A stretch of 64,000 nucleotides of DNA from Axinella damicornis (Eukaryota > Porifera > Demospongiae > Axinellida > Axinellidae). The first letter of the stretch is position 1, and the number at the start of each line of letters is the position of its first letter. The stretch covers positions 10,616,913-10,680,912 of the forward strand of contig OZ007505.1 in assembly GCA_963931865.1 (NCBI GenBank), read 5' to 3'. The translations under genes were made by a program, and so were the position numbers. Shown one piece after another: positions 20,148-31,460 of this stretch. The notes beneath the pieces were generated by a model. The model did no database searches and was not told the DNA's origin. It saw nothing but the letters and a program-made list of their open reading frames with translations.

Positions 20148-21628
20148 CACTAGCCATGTACGAATACACTCTTGTGTTCCGCTCTACAACTGATCACAGC
20201 AATGCTGATGCGATGAGCAGGTTACCTCTTCCTGAGAAGCCAGACCATACTCCTATTCCTGTGGAGCTCGTTTTGTTGGCAGAAACTCTGGAAGAAGCTC
20301 CGATAACCGCCACACACATACGTCTCTGGACAAGGCGAAATCCTGTTTTGTCACAGGTTCTTCAGTGCATCCAAAGTGGTTGGCCTGCATCATGCAGTCA
20401 AGACCTGAAACCTTTCTGGTTCCGGCGTACAGAGTTGTCTGTGCAAGACGGATGCATTCTTTGGGGATCCAGGATCGTAATCCCTGAACCAGGTCGTGAG
20501 AGAATCCTGCAAGAGCTTCATGATGGACATCCTGGAATTTCTAGGATGAAAAGCCTTGCACGTTCCTTCATGTGGTGGCCAAATATGGACCAAGAGATTG
20601 AACAAATGGTGAAATCTTGTACGGAATGTCAAGTCCATTGTTCAGCCCCACCAGTAGCACCACTGCATCCTTGGAAGTGGCCTACACATCCCTGGTCACG
20701 CCTGCATCTAGACTTTGCAGGTCCCTTCTTGAATAACATGTTTCTCATTCTGGTGGATTCTCACTCTAAGTGGTTGGAAGTCTTCCAAATGTCTTCCACA
20801 ACTTCCACCGCAGTGATCCAGCGCCTGCGTACTGTCTTTGCACAGTTTGGCCTGCCTGCAACTATCGTCACTGACAATGGTTCTAATTTCACAAGCCTGG
20901 AGTTCAAGGAATTCCTTCAGAGAAATGGAATTGCTCATGTAACCTCCAGTCCATATCATCCTGCCTCAAATGGCCTTGCCGAGCGTGCTGTGAAAACCTT
21001 CAAACAAGGAATGCGGAAGATCAAACAGGGTACTCTGAGTGAAAGAATGGCAAGATTTCTTTTCAACTACCGCATCACACCTCAAACAACAACTGGGCTT
21101 TCCCCAGCTGAACTCTTGCAAGGGAGGAGACTTCGTTCCCGACTCGATCTCCAAAAACCTGATATTGCAGCCAGAGTACAACAGAAGCAGCTGAAACAGA
21201 AAAAGTCGCATGACAGACATGCCAGAGCTCGTTGTTTTGAGGTTGGAGACACCGTCTTCACTCGCAATTTTGGCAAAGGAGATGATTGGTTGCCTGCTCG
21301 CATTGTGGAACGCACTGGACCTGTTTCCTTCAGAGTTGAGTTGGAGCATGAGGGACTCATTTGGCGTCGACACCAAGATCTCATTCGAAAACGTCATGTG
21401 GATGAGCTTCCCTTTCCTCCTGTGGAACTTGAAATCCCTGAGGATGACTCACCTGAATCAGAACCAGAAGTCAAACCGACTGCAGAAGTCACACCAGCAA
21501 CCCAACCTGAAAATCCAAGAACATCTGAGATCTCAACACCAGACCTGAATGTACCGACACCTACTGGTCGTTATCCAAAGAGAGTTCGTCGACCTCCTGA
21601 ACGGTATCAAGCTGGACAAACCTCTTAG
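20060..21628 (+). CDS. Integrase region of the Ty3/gypsy element (after RNase H deletion)
   Basis: Family-like sequence resumes at about 20060 with SDHKPLLTLFSEH, the very end of RNase H, in a different frame from the reverse transcriptase. The first ATG in this frame is at 20144. Further on come the integrase HHCC zinc-binding region (LHDGHPGISRMK, then CTECQ) and the DDE core (LDFAGPF, TDNGSNF, then SSPYHPASNGLAERAVKTFK). A GPVSFRVEL motif of the GPY/F type and a charged tail RYPKRVRRPPERYQ end at the stop in 21628. No chromodomain is seen. Comparison with the family suggests about 110 residues of RNase H are missing, which also shifts the frame. Confidence 0.9.
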   Translation, partial: SDHKPLLTLFSEHQAVSSQASARIQRWALTLAMYEYTLVFRSTTDHSNADAMSRLPLPEKPDHTPIPVELVLLAETLEEAPITATHIRLWTRRNPVLSQVLQCIQSGWPASCSQDLKPFWFRRTELSVQDGCILWGSRIVIPEPGRERILQELHDGHPGISRMKSLARSFMWWPNMDQEIEQMVKSCTECQVHCSAPPVAPLHPWKWPTHPWSRLHLDFAGPFLNNMFLILVDSHSKWLEVFQMSSTTSTAVIQRLRTVFAQFGLPATIVTDNGSNFTSLEFKEFLQRNGIAHVTSSPYHPASNGLAERAVKTFKQGMRKIKQGTLSERMARFLFNYRITPQTTTGLSPAELLQGRRLRSRLDLQKPDIAARVQQKQLKQKKSHDRHARARCFEVGDTVFTRNFGKGDDWLPARIVERTGPVSFRVELEHEGLIWRRHQDLIRKRHVDELPFPPVELEIPEDDSPESEPEVKPTAEVTPATQPENPRTSEISTPDLNVPTPTGRYPKRVRRPPERYQAGQTS

Positions 21629-21638
21629 GGGAGAGGAG
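21627..21638 (+). other. Polypurine tract
   Basis: AGGGGAGAGGAG directly abuts the TG of the 3' LTR. This is the expected plus-strand priming site. The integrase stop codon overlaps its left edge. Confidence 0.88.
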
Positions 21639-21807
21639 TGCTGTAACTCAGGAACAATGCTCTATTGTATGACATTTAGTGGACACATTCCATTTAACTT
21701 ATCAGAGAACCTAGCAACAGTTGGAATGCATCATTCTATATAAATAGCCTGTTTGTAATTGCCAATTGCCGAATATATGCATCAATCTTTGAGTCCACTA
21801 TACCACA
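21639..21807 (+). repeat. 3' LTR (169 bp)
   Basis: Same sequence as 17760-17928, starting TGCTGTAACTC and ending ATACCACA. It is followed by GGGGGCAACTGG, which continues the U2 unit. Confidence 0.93.
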
Positions 21808-21962
21808 GGGGGCAACTGGAGAAACTGGAAGAAGGTAGTCGACACAGGTAGCACCTTACAGCAGGCTAGGGAGTAGGAGTGAGGAGGAGTGAAGGGGGGA
21901 AGAATGGGAGCAGTTTCTCATGAACAACACGGCAATCCAACTTTCGTCACGCATTCATGCAT

Positions 21963-22013
<51 letters not shown>

Positions 22014-22091
22014 CACACACATTAAAATCTTATGGATAAGGGTAGTTGATGTCTTGAAACCGAAACACACACACACACACACACACACAAA
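21963..22091. repeat. (CA)n microsatellites in U2
   Basis: Two CA tracts (about 21963-22020 and 22066-22091) separated by ATTAAAATCTTATGGATAAG. Equivalent tracts are at 10268-10368, 28036-28161 and 33542-33639. In every unit a GT tract precedes a CA tract. Confidence 0.93.
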
Positions 22092-23829
22092 CTCCAGTCA
22101 AATTCTGATTCTCTGAGACCCTCCTCCACGGCCGTTTATATAATCAGCTGAGGATCTGTAGGGGCTGTTCGGGTCTGCACTGGGTTGAACAATGGTTATG
22201 GAGAGCCCTGACAATAACCTGTATCAGAGGTCTCCCGCTGTCAGTTGCTACAGGCTATAGAGAATGGGGGATAAAATATTCATAAGCGACAACTCCCTCA
22301 TGCTCGTCCCACAATGCACTGCACTCCCCCAGTAGTCTAAAGTGAAGGGACAGATGTGTCTCTATACCACTAGCGAATGGGCTATACCCATTCTACTCAC
22401 AGCATTCACATAGAACACTTTACATATGCTCATTAATTTCTGCTGCCTCGGCCTGGTGCGGTCAAAACTGCTTCCAGGGTCATTTCAAGCAGATAAATAT
22501 CTGTTAACACACCAACACTTTCAATCAAGGGTCTCAGGCCTAGAAAATGTCAACCTGGCTAGCTGAAAAACACTGGAAATGGTGGCCCTATAAGCTTGCT
22601 AAAATGAATGACAGAAATGGTCCCAATCAGGCAAGACCCTTATACCGCAAAGTCCAGATATAGCCATGCTGTTTGAGCAGCACTTTGGCACTTCTGATTT
22701 TGGTACAAATTTTGCAATTTTACTTTCCACTCCTGATTCAGATCGAGCAGCTATACCGGTAGGGCAAGGTACGTAGTCTTTCTCTTGGTACAGACTGTGA
22801 CACTCCATACTTTCGACTAGTACCAGAGTCGGAATTGTCGACATAAGAAGCGAACGATCATGAACTGTGCTGCAGGATCTACGATCGAACTCACCCTGTG
22901 TCGTACTCTGTTCATCATCTGTGTTGACTCTCAGGGTCAAGGCAAGACACGGAGGTTTGAGAGTGTATTTCAGCACAGGGCTTTCACCAGTTGGACAAAC
23001 TGGTCAACGTCATGGCACGTCGAATGCAATTGGTTAACTTCCAGGGGCTCGTGCGCATTGGAGTATTCACCACTTGAGGCTTTAAAAAGCACCGAACTCA
23101 TCGATCTCTCTCGTCTGTTTGGGTCACAACATGTCCGCGATCAATCATGACGGTGTAGTCAGCGGCACCTACCAGGAGTGCATTTCATGTTCATGTATGC
23201 CCCAAGTGACCGTTTTGGGATGTTGTAAGTGTTAGTTCCTGTGGAGTATGGATGCACATTGGGGAACAATCACTAACCTCATTCCCAGGCCAGTCCCACC
23301 ACCAGCATTTCATTGCTTGCAGTCTGCAAATACGGTAGGGGAAGGCCTGGGAGATGAGGTCATGTGCAGTGCCATCAGGAAGACAGATGGAAGACACATG
23401 GTGCGGTTAACGACAGAGAATGTTGAGGTCATTCTTGTGCTGACGTCAGAGCATAACGGTGAGTGTTGGAACGTTCGCAAAGGCAGACGATCAACAGTTC
23501 ATTGTTCACAATGCCCTCCACGTGTCTACCCTCTGCCTACCTGACATCATTGCATGTGACCAGTTATCCCAGATCCCTCCCTTGCCATATTCGTATATTG
23601 CCTGTGATCAAATAGCATTATCCTTGTGCTGCAATATAAATAGGATTGTTATAATCAATACAGTTTGATCATCACTAACAAGCAAGTAACCTTGTTCCAG
23701 TCCACATCCAACATACAGTAATTGTAGAAAGTAAACCTTAAAAGAAAGACTTTGTGTCGGCTTCAATCAGCCCAATTGCAACTGCCAAAGCTGTTACTCT
23801 CCATTGTGTCTGCTTCAGCAGCTGTTTCC

Positions 23830-24060
23830 TGCGTTTGTTTCAGATGCTGCTCCTCGACTGCATTCACTTCAGCTGCTGCTCCACAATCGATTGCATCCTC
23901 GCTGCTCCCTGATTGCGTCCGCTTCAGCAGCTGCTCCCCGATTGCATCTGCAACAGCTGCTGCTCCCTCCGATTGCGTCCGCTCCAGCTGCTGCTCCCCG
24001 GTTATGTCCGCTCCAGTTGCTGCTCCCCGAAGTTGTATCCCCCGAAGTTGCTGCTTTCCA
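23830..24060. repeat. CAGCTGCTGCTCC minisatellite in U2
   Basis: Same minisatellite as 14030-14290 with fewer repeats. Flanking sequence (CTAGCCCCTGCCCTACGTTC) is also conserved. Confidence 0.85.
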
Positions 24061-25932
24061 AATGCGTCTGTGTGCTGGCCCAGCCAGGTTCTAGCCCCTG
24101 CCCTACGTTCTCAAGCATTCTTTGCAAAGTTCAAGGTTCGGAGGTTGTAAAAGTGTGAATCCCTATAGTCTAGTCACACCCCTGAAAATCTCACTTCCAT
24201 TAATCACTCCAAGGGTATATGTATCGAGCCACCGAAGTAGGCGAGAGGGCATGCTACTTCCGATAGTAATCATATAGACGGCATAGTGCTGAGTGTTACT
24301 AAAAATAACGTTTCCGCTAGAGCACATGAAAGTGGGTGCACGGTACGTGTACAGGCACAATTTTCAGGAGTGTACATGCCCCAAGTGAATGTTTTGGGTT
24401 GTTCAAAGCTAGTGCTACTTCCTGTGGTGTATGGATGTGCATTGGGAACAATCACTAGCCTCATTCCCAGGCCATTCCCACCACCAGCATTTCATTGCCT
24501 GCAGTCTGCAAATACGGTGGGGGAAGGCCTGGGAGATCTGGTCACGTGCAATGCCATCAGGTACACAGATGGTAGACACACGGTGCGTTGCCCAACGTAG
24601 AATGTTGAGGTCATTCTTGTGCTGACGTCGAGAGCATCACGGATGTTGGAACGTTCGCAAAGGCAGACGATCAACAGTTCATTGTTCACAATGCCCTCCG
24701 TGTGTCTACCATCTGCCTACGTGACGTCATTGCATGTGACCAGATATCCCAGTCCCTCCCCTGCCATATTCGCATATTGCCTGTGATCAAATAGTGGCAG
24801 TGGGAATGACTTGGGAACATTATCCTTGTGCAATCAATACAGTGGTGGTAGGAATCGCCTGGGAACATCCTCTTTGTGGTGCATTGTACAAATAGGAGTG
24901 TTGTCATTGCTGTTAGTGTTCTGTCTTCTGATCAAACAATCAATTCAGTATTGATTAGCTAGGTAGCTAGTTAAGTCTATCTGCAAATAAATCAGTTACT
25001 AATACAGTAAACTAACAAGGATTACTGTTCATATCAACTGCACATGTAGTCGAGATAATTTATCCTAGAAAACTAAGTGATTATATGTAAGAACTTCGGC
25101 GTTGAAGTGGGGGGATGAGGGAGGAGGGCATGCATTCAATGGGGGGTACTAGTGGGAGACAATAATGTATGCAGACTTTTGCCATAATCTCTCCCAGCGC
25201 ATGGCCATTTCTGTGCACGTCAGTGAACACTGATGTAACGTGACATCACATTGATGGTTCGAAACGCTGTGGATGAAAATATGTAGTGGTCGACAATCGA
25301 GTGCTTACGCTATTGTTGCTCTGTTAGTGTGATATTGAACCTGCTCTCGTAGAGAAGTGTGTCCTGGAAGACGATTTGATCTTGGATTCATTGCAAGAAC
25401 AAGCGTTTTGCCCATCTCGCCACAAAACAAAGTTACATGACCCATTTGGTGCTAGTAGCGGTATTTTCCAAGAGCCGCTTCCTTTGCATTAAGCTCAAAC
25501 CTTTCCTTCGATTCCTTCGACTTTGGTAGGCGTCTCACCCTCAGTAGCAAGAACCTTCGTCGCTCGCTGACTCAAACAAAACCGCTTGTGGCAATTCATG
25601 GAACCAAACTTCAGAATTTTGCACTTAGTTTGCCGTATTTATACTAACAAAACGCTACATCCAATCAAGGTACATCCAATCAAGATACATCCAATCAACA
25701 TACAGTGGAACCTGTCTAATGCGGTTGCCTGGGGGCCAAACATAATTGGCCTCATTAGAGAGGTGGCTGCAATACAGATGACCTCCCTAAAGCGGTCATG
25801 TGAAGTTTTAGTATGATTGACCTCATTACAAAGGTTCTTGTGACACTGAACAACTTCGATTCAAGTTCCATGAAAAAGACAACTACAATATATTGTAATT
25901 TTTGTATGTTCACTGTACAATGTTAAACGCAC

Positions 25933-26280
25933 CTAGGGCGTAGATAGCAATGAGGCAAGGGAGGCAGTTGCCTCCTCGCTTTTGATAATGACACGCGTGT
26001 CCGGAGTCTCGCACACTCGCGTACAATGTGCGTTCGATCTGATGACAGAGACAGGAGCTAGGCTGACCATGAGCCGGCGTACACTCTTAACGCTGATAGT
26101 GCTGCAAGTCTGGGCAGTCAGGGCACCGGCATATTGCTGTAGCATTTCAAGAGCAACAGCTTGCACGCTCTGCGTATTAACTTATTAATTATTAACTAGC
26201 TCGAAAAATTTTCGCCGCGCGCTTCACATGCACAGATAACCCCATGCCTCCTCAGTCTCCAAATTCTAGCTACACCCCTG
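25933..26280. mobile_element. MITE with GTAG(C/A)TAG termini (U2 copy)
   Basis: Counterpart of 15754-16087, flanked by CGCAC on both sides. Small differences include an extra ACTTATTAATTATTAA stretch near 26178. Confidence 0.7.
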
Positions 26281-27351
26281 CGCACGTGCACACTCGGTGG
26301 CCGTTATTGGCAGTGTATTATAGCGTGCTATAGCGCGCTATAATACACTGCCAGTTCCCAAGCTGACCTCAATGTGGAACTGCATAGGTCACACCAGGAC
26401 CGCATGAGCCGCCGAAGGCGGCGAAGGAGCATTCAACTAGTAAAGACATGTAGTAGTCCATCACACCTTTTGGTTTATACCTTATATGGAAGATCTTTGC
26501 GGTACCGTGTAAGTGGCTGCTATTAATAATTTTTATTCACAATTTGTGGGCGGTATGCATAGCCGGAACGATCATGCGTCTGCTGCTAGTAAAACATTTC
26601 TACTGCCTTGCACTGCGAGTTAGCCAAGGCCCATGGACAGACCTGCCTCAGCGGGTGTGGAGGGCAGTACTGGTTCTACGCGAAAGCGAAGGGACCATGC
26701 AAAACGCTCCTTTCCAGACGTGTACTTCTGAAGAAGGTTGCAGAAACCAAGTAACAGGTAGCTCAGTAAGACGCACAGCTTGTCACTCTCGCTCCACTTA
26801 TTCCACACGGTTTGTTGTTCAGGGTATTGCGTAAACTGGATCGCTTCCTTCCCATTCACTTGCTGTTTCACGGAAGCTTCGAAGATGGACATATCCAGTC
26901 TCTTTAGCTAACAAGTACATGTAGCTAGTCAGCGTAGTCATTCTTAGAAACGTGGCGAACCTTCTTCGTTGGTTTGCTGGCCGTTGAAGCCACTGCACGT
27001 AGCGCCATCGTCCTAGCCAGCTAGTTCTAGTATCTATGGCAGCACAAAGGCCATTTGCATTTCACACCTACTTAGCACTGTTTCACACAAATCCTTATAA
27101 CTGCATTGCGTAATGGCCTCTTGCCTTAAAAGGTAAATGTTTTGAGGTGCGAAAGACTACTACATGTCCTAGGGCGGCATGCGGAGTTGGACGCTCCTTC
27201 GCCGTCTTTGGCGGGTCTGCATGGTCACACCCACCTGGATACACAGTAGGTCAATGGTGTCCTAGTTGGAGTAGTGCCGGAATTCACTGATGGACTCCTT
27301 AGCCTGAGGAGAGCTCACTCACAATACATGTTGATAGTGGTAGTACTGCTG

Positions 27352-27352
<1 letters not shown>

Positions 27353-27432
<80 letters not shown>
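27353..27432. repeat. (GT)n microsatellite in U3
   Basis: About 40 GT repeats, the longest GT run in the array. Confidence 0.95.
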
Positions 27433-27434
<2 letters not shown>

Positions 27435-27730
27435 GGTGTGTGTGTGCATGGGTGTGTATGTGTGCGAATGTGTGTGCATGCATGTGTGTGTGAATGGGTG
27501 AATTAATTGTGCTTGGGTGTGTAGTGTGTCTGTGTGTGTGTGTGTGCATATGTGTGTGTGTGGGTGCATAATTAACATCTACCTGTATGTGGAAATTAGC
27601 TACTAGAAGATTACCGACCTTCGATGTGTTGCTGGCAGAGCAACTGGAAGAAGGTAGTGGTGAGGTTAGACTCTGGTAGCCAGCAGGCTAGTGAGTAGGA
27701 GAGAGGAGGAAGGGGGACAGGAGGCGAGGA

Positions 27731-27744
27731 GGGGGTGGGGGGGT

Positions 27745-27777
<33 letters not shown>
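27731..27777. repeat. Poly-G tract (empty site of the retroelement)
   Basis: G runs with two T interruptions continue straight into GCAGCTGGAGAAACTGG. This is the same context that flanks the retroelement in U2. The tract could form G-quadruplex structures. Confidence 0.88.
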
Positions 27778-27780
<3 letters not shown>

Positions 27781-28035
27781 CTGGAGAAACTGGAAGAAGG
27801 TAGTCGACTCAGGTAGCACCTTACAGCAGGCTAGGGAGTAGGAGAGAGGAGTAAGGGGGACAGGAGGCAAGGAGGGGGTGGGTGGGGGGCAGCTGGAGAA
27901 ACTGGAAGAAGGTAGTCGACTCAGGTAGCACCTTACAGCAGGCTAGGGAGTAGGAGTGAGGAGGAGGGAAGGGGGGAAGAATGGGAGCAGTTACTCATGA
28001 ACAACACGGCAATCCAACTTTCGTCATGCATGCAT

Positions 28036-28162
<127 letters not shown>

Positions 28163-30011
28163 ACAACAGAGATGAGGAACAAACTCAAGTCAAATTCTGA
28201 TTCTCTGAGACCCTCCTCCACGGCCGTTTATACGTATAATCAGCTGAGGATCTGTAGGGGCTGCTCGGGTCTGCACTGGGTTGAACAATGGTTATGGAGA
28301 GCCCTGAGAATAACCTGTATCAGAGGTCTCCCGCTGTCAGTTGCTACAGGCTATAGAGAATGGGGGATAAAATAATCATAAGCGACAACTCCCTCATGCT
28401 CGTCCCACAATGCACTGCACTCCCCCAGTAGTCTAAAGTGAAGGGACAGATGTGTCTGTATACCACCAGCGAATGGGCTATACCCATTCTACTCACAGCA
28501 TTCACAGAGAACACTTTACATATGCTCATTAATTTCAGCTGCCTCGGCCTGGTGCGGTCAAAACTGCTTCCAGGGTCATTTCAAGCAGATACATAACTGT
28601 TAACACACCAACACTTTCAATCAAGGGTCTCAGGCCTAGAAAATGTCAACCTGGCTAGCTGAAAAACACTGGAAATGGTGGCCCTATAAGCTTGCTAAAA
28701 TGAATGACAGAAATGGTCCCAATCAGGCAAGACCCTTATACCGCAAAGTCCAGATATAGCCATGCTGTTTGAGCAGCACTTTCAATTGGCACTTCTGGAT
28801 TTTGGTACAAATTTTGCAATTTTACTTTCCACTCCTGATTCAGATCGAGCAGCTATACCGGTAGGGCGAGGTACGTAGTCTTTCTCTTGGTATAGACTGT
28901 GACACTCCATACTTTCGACTAGTACCAGAGTCGGAATTGTCGACATAAGAAGCGAACGATCATGAACTGTGCCGCAGGATCTACGATCGAACTCACCTTG
29001 TGTCGTACTCTGTTCATCATCTGTGTTGACTCTCAGGGTCTGGGCAAGACACGGAGGTTTGAGAGTGTATTTCAGCACAGGGCTTTCACCAGTTGGACAA
29101 ACTGGTCAACGTCATGGCACGTCGAATGTAATTGGTTAACTTCCAGGGGCTCGTGTGCATTGGAGTATTCACCGCTCGAGGCTTTAAAAAGCACCGAACT
29201 CATCGATCTCTCTCGTCTGTTTGGGTCACAACATGTCCGCGATCAATCATGACGGTGTAGTCAGCGGCACCTACCAGGAGTGCATTTCATGTTCATGTAT
29301 GCCCCAAGTGAACGTTTTGGGATGTTGTAAGTGTTAGTTCCTGTGGAGTATGGATGCACATTGGGGAACAATCACTAACCTCATTCCCAGGCCAGTCCCA
29401 CCACCAGCATTTCATATGATTGCAGTCTACAAATACGGTAGGGGAAGGCCTGGGAGATGAGGTCACGTGCAGTGCCATCAGGAAGACAGATGGAAGACAC
29501 ATGGTGCGGTGAACGACAGAGAATGTTGAGGTCATTCTTGTGCTGACGTCAGAGCATAACGGTGAGTGTTGGAATGTTCGCAAAGGCAGACGATCAACAG
29601 TTCATTGTTCACAATGCCCTCCGTGTGTCTAGCCTCTGCCTACCTGACGTCATTGCATGTGACCAGATATCCCAGGCCCTCCCTTGCCATATTCGCATAT
29701 TGCCTGTGATCAAATAGTGGCAGTGGGAATGACTTGGGAACATTATCCTTGTGCAATCAATACAGTGGTGGTAGGAATCGCCTGGGAACATCCTCTTTGT
29801 GGTGCATTGTATAAATAGGAGTGTTGTCATTGCTGTTAGTGTTCTGTCTTCTGATCAAACAATCAATTCAGTATTGATTAGCTAGGTAGCTAGTTAAGTC
29901 TATCGGCAAATAAATCAGTTACAAATACAGTAAACTAACAAGGATTACTGTTCATATCAACTGCACAGGTGTAGTTGAGATAATTTATCCTAGAAAACAC
30001 TTCAAGTGATT

Positions 30012-30296
30012 ACTAGTGGCAAAAAATTTTCTGCGAAAAATATAAAGGATTTAGTGATGGCCTGTCACATTCGGAATTATTCCACCCCTCGAAAAAGCTA
30101 AGAAACAAGGAGAAATGCCTTTAACCAGGCTCAGTCCCATCCATTATAAATGTAGAATTTAGGGAGGATGGGACTGAGCCTGGTTAAAGGCATTTCTCCT
30201 TGTTTCTTAGCTTTTTCGAGGGGTGGAATAATTCCGAATGTGACAGGCCATCACTAAATCCTTTATATTTTTCGCAGAAAATTTTTTGCCACTAGT
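30012..30296. repeat. Perfect inverted repeat, 131-bp arms, 23-bp spacer
   Basis: The left arm 30012-30142 (ACTAGTGGCAAAAAATTTTC...) and right arm 30166-30296 (...GCCACTAGT) are exact reverse complements with no mismatch. The spacer is ATTATAAATGTAGAATTTAGG plus GA. A transcript would fold into one long uninterrupted duplex. Confidence 0.95.
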
Positions 30297-30423
30297 TTGC
30301 GTACTTTTTCGAGCGCATGAAATGCGTAACTTCTTAGTCATGGTACGTGCAACATCACGTCACCATAAGGGTACGGGGGAACTGGATGTATGCCAAACTG
30401 GTGTTGTTACTTAATCACCATGT

Positions 30424-30456
30424 TAGCCTCGTTCCTAGGCCCGAGACTACGAGGCG
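30424..30456. mobile_element. 33-bp mini-insertion flanked by 10-bp direct repeats
   Basis: TAGCCTCGTTCCTAGGCCC and ...GAGACTACGAGGCG lie between two copies of ATCACCATGT (30414-30423 and 30457-30466). The end sequence TAGCCTCGTTCC matches the family with 9-bp target duplications (54937, 40480). It looks like a deletion derivative or excision scar. Confidence 0.6.
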
Positions 30457-30623
30457 ATCACCATGTCAAAAAAGCTGTGATGGTCTCTCTTGATGGACGT
30501 GGACCTTCTGCTGGGCACTGAGCAGGCTGCAGTTTCCATTAATAGCTAATAATATATTTTTGATGTTGCTGTTGTGATCAATGTTTATTGCTGCCTTCGC
30601 GGATGAGGGGGTGGGGCATTCAC

Positions 30624-30744
30624 CCTTCAGATCAGAGAGCTCGATGGCAGCCGTGTAGGTCATGTGCTTGCAATGGAAATCCAAAACTCTAGCCTCCCAG
30701 TTCTGCACTGTAGTTACGTCATGAAAAGAAAGCCACGCCTCCAT
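30624..30744 (-). other. First-exon-like reading frame, minus
   Basis: From ATG at 30744 the minus frame reads MEAWLSFHDVTTVQNWEAR and on to ELSDLKG. It meets a donor-like AAG/GTGAATGCC near 30623. It points away from the plus-strand ATG at 31022. The product is unknown to me. It could equally be a chance open frame inside the insertion. Confidence 0.3.
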
Positions 30745-31021
30745 GATTGCATATCACAATACATCTTGACAAGAACAGGTTGGTAGAACTACCTCGTAGC
30801 AGTAGGAGCCACCAGATGATGGATTCACAGGGATTCTGTTTGTGTACCAAACGCAGCCATCTCAAGCAAAAGAACACAAAAATGTGCTTGCATTTTGGAT
30901 TGCGCATGCGCAATTGGCGAACACGTTACCTCATTGCCTCAAAATGGCGTCATGCTAGAATGCCATCGGATCGTAGCTAGCTAAAACTGCTGGTCTTGCC
31001 AGTTTGCAGACAAACGTGGTC
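30745..31021. promoter_or_regulatory. Candidate bidirectional promoter
   Basis: Between two divergent first-exon-like frames lies the perfect palindrome TGCGCATGCGCA (30901-30912), the NRF-1-type motif. Downstream is AAAATGGCG (about 30942), a YY1-type motif. Both are typical of broad housekeeping promoters in animals. Function is inferred from motifs and geometry only. Confidence 0.35.
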
Positions 31022-31054
31022 ATGGCGAGTACTACGGCGATAGCGGTGTTGTCC
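31022..31054 (+). other. First-exon-like reading frame, plus
   Basis: ATGGCGAGTACTACGGCGAT encodes MASTTAIAVLS and runs into GTACGT, a donor-like sequence at 31055. No downstream exon could be matched. Confidence 0.25.
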
Positions 31055-31438
31055 TGTACGTAAATTAGCTCAAGAAGTGGTTTAGTTGGTAAGCTATCCT
31101 TGGGCAAAGTTTCGTTATGAGAAAGAAAGAAAGAAGAAGAAGAAAGAAGAAGAAAGAAGATGACAAAATTGGACTTTTCTCCGCGACATGTTCATTGACT
31201 CCTGCGTACTCTAAGGTATGTTTGTGAGTGTTTTTGGGAACTGCTAGGCAGTATCATTCTGTCTGCATGCTTGGTTTGGGGGGTTGTAGCTTCTTTGGCC
31301 GTTATCCTGCTGGTGCATCAGTATGGTAAAATCGAAATTTCCTTGGCCATCCCTAAATAGAGAACACTACTGCGTTCTCTGATACGTAAGAACTTTGGCA
31401 GTGAAGTGGGGGGATGAGGGAGGAGGGCATGCATTCAA

Positions 31439-31460
31439 GGGGGGGGGGGGGGGGGGGGGG
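31439..31460. repeat. Poly-G run in U3
   Basis: A run of about 22 G replaces GGGGGG at the same place in U2 (25141). Confidence 0.95.

Larger units (their letters stand above)
17760..21807 (+). mobile_element. Ty3/gypsy LTR retrotransposon (4048 bp, defective)
   Basis: Two identical 169-bp LTRs (TG...CA) bound a primer-binding site, gag, zinc knuckles, protease, reverse transcriptase, integrase and a polypurine tract in Ty3/gypsy order (integrase after RT). The poly-G target without the element is preserved in U3 at 27731-27777. Identical LTRs and an empty paralogous site indicate recent insertion, after the units had duplicated. Two lesions make this copy defective: the zinc knuckles are out of frame with gag, and most of the RNase H region is deleted. 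It may be mobilised only in trans. Confidence 0.95.
17035..27221. repeat. Array unit U2 (10.2 kb, about 6.1 kb without the retroelement)
   Basis: It carries the same order of landmarks as U1. It contains the Ty3/gypsy element in its G-rich tract and lacks the 10995-12240 block of U1 (ATAGCCATGCTGTTTGAGCAG is joined directly to CACTTTGGCACTT near 22680). It has two copies of the GCCCCAAGTGA subunit (23199 and 24379). Confidence 0.88.
30012..31383. mobile_element. 1.37-kb insertion in U3 with a perfect hairpin and promoter-like core
   Basis: In U2 the sequence AAGTGATTATATGTAAGAACTT is continuous (25075-25096). In U3 it is split at AGTGATTA and resumes at ACGTAAGAACTT near 31384. The insert starts with a 131-bp-arm perfect inverted repeat, then a 33-bp mini-insertion, then two divergent first-exon-like frames around a CpG-bearing core. 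It ends with a small hairpin (AGAGAAC...GTTCTCT). No terminal inverted repeat or clean target duplication was found for the whole insert, so its mechanism is unknown. Confidence 0.7.

Noticed and set aside
31323..31384. Helitron 3' end (small hairpin AGAGAAC...GTTCTCT followed by CTGA)
   Set aside because: The spacing of the hairpin to the end is wrong and no TC 5' end was found at the other border.
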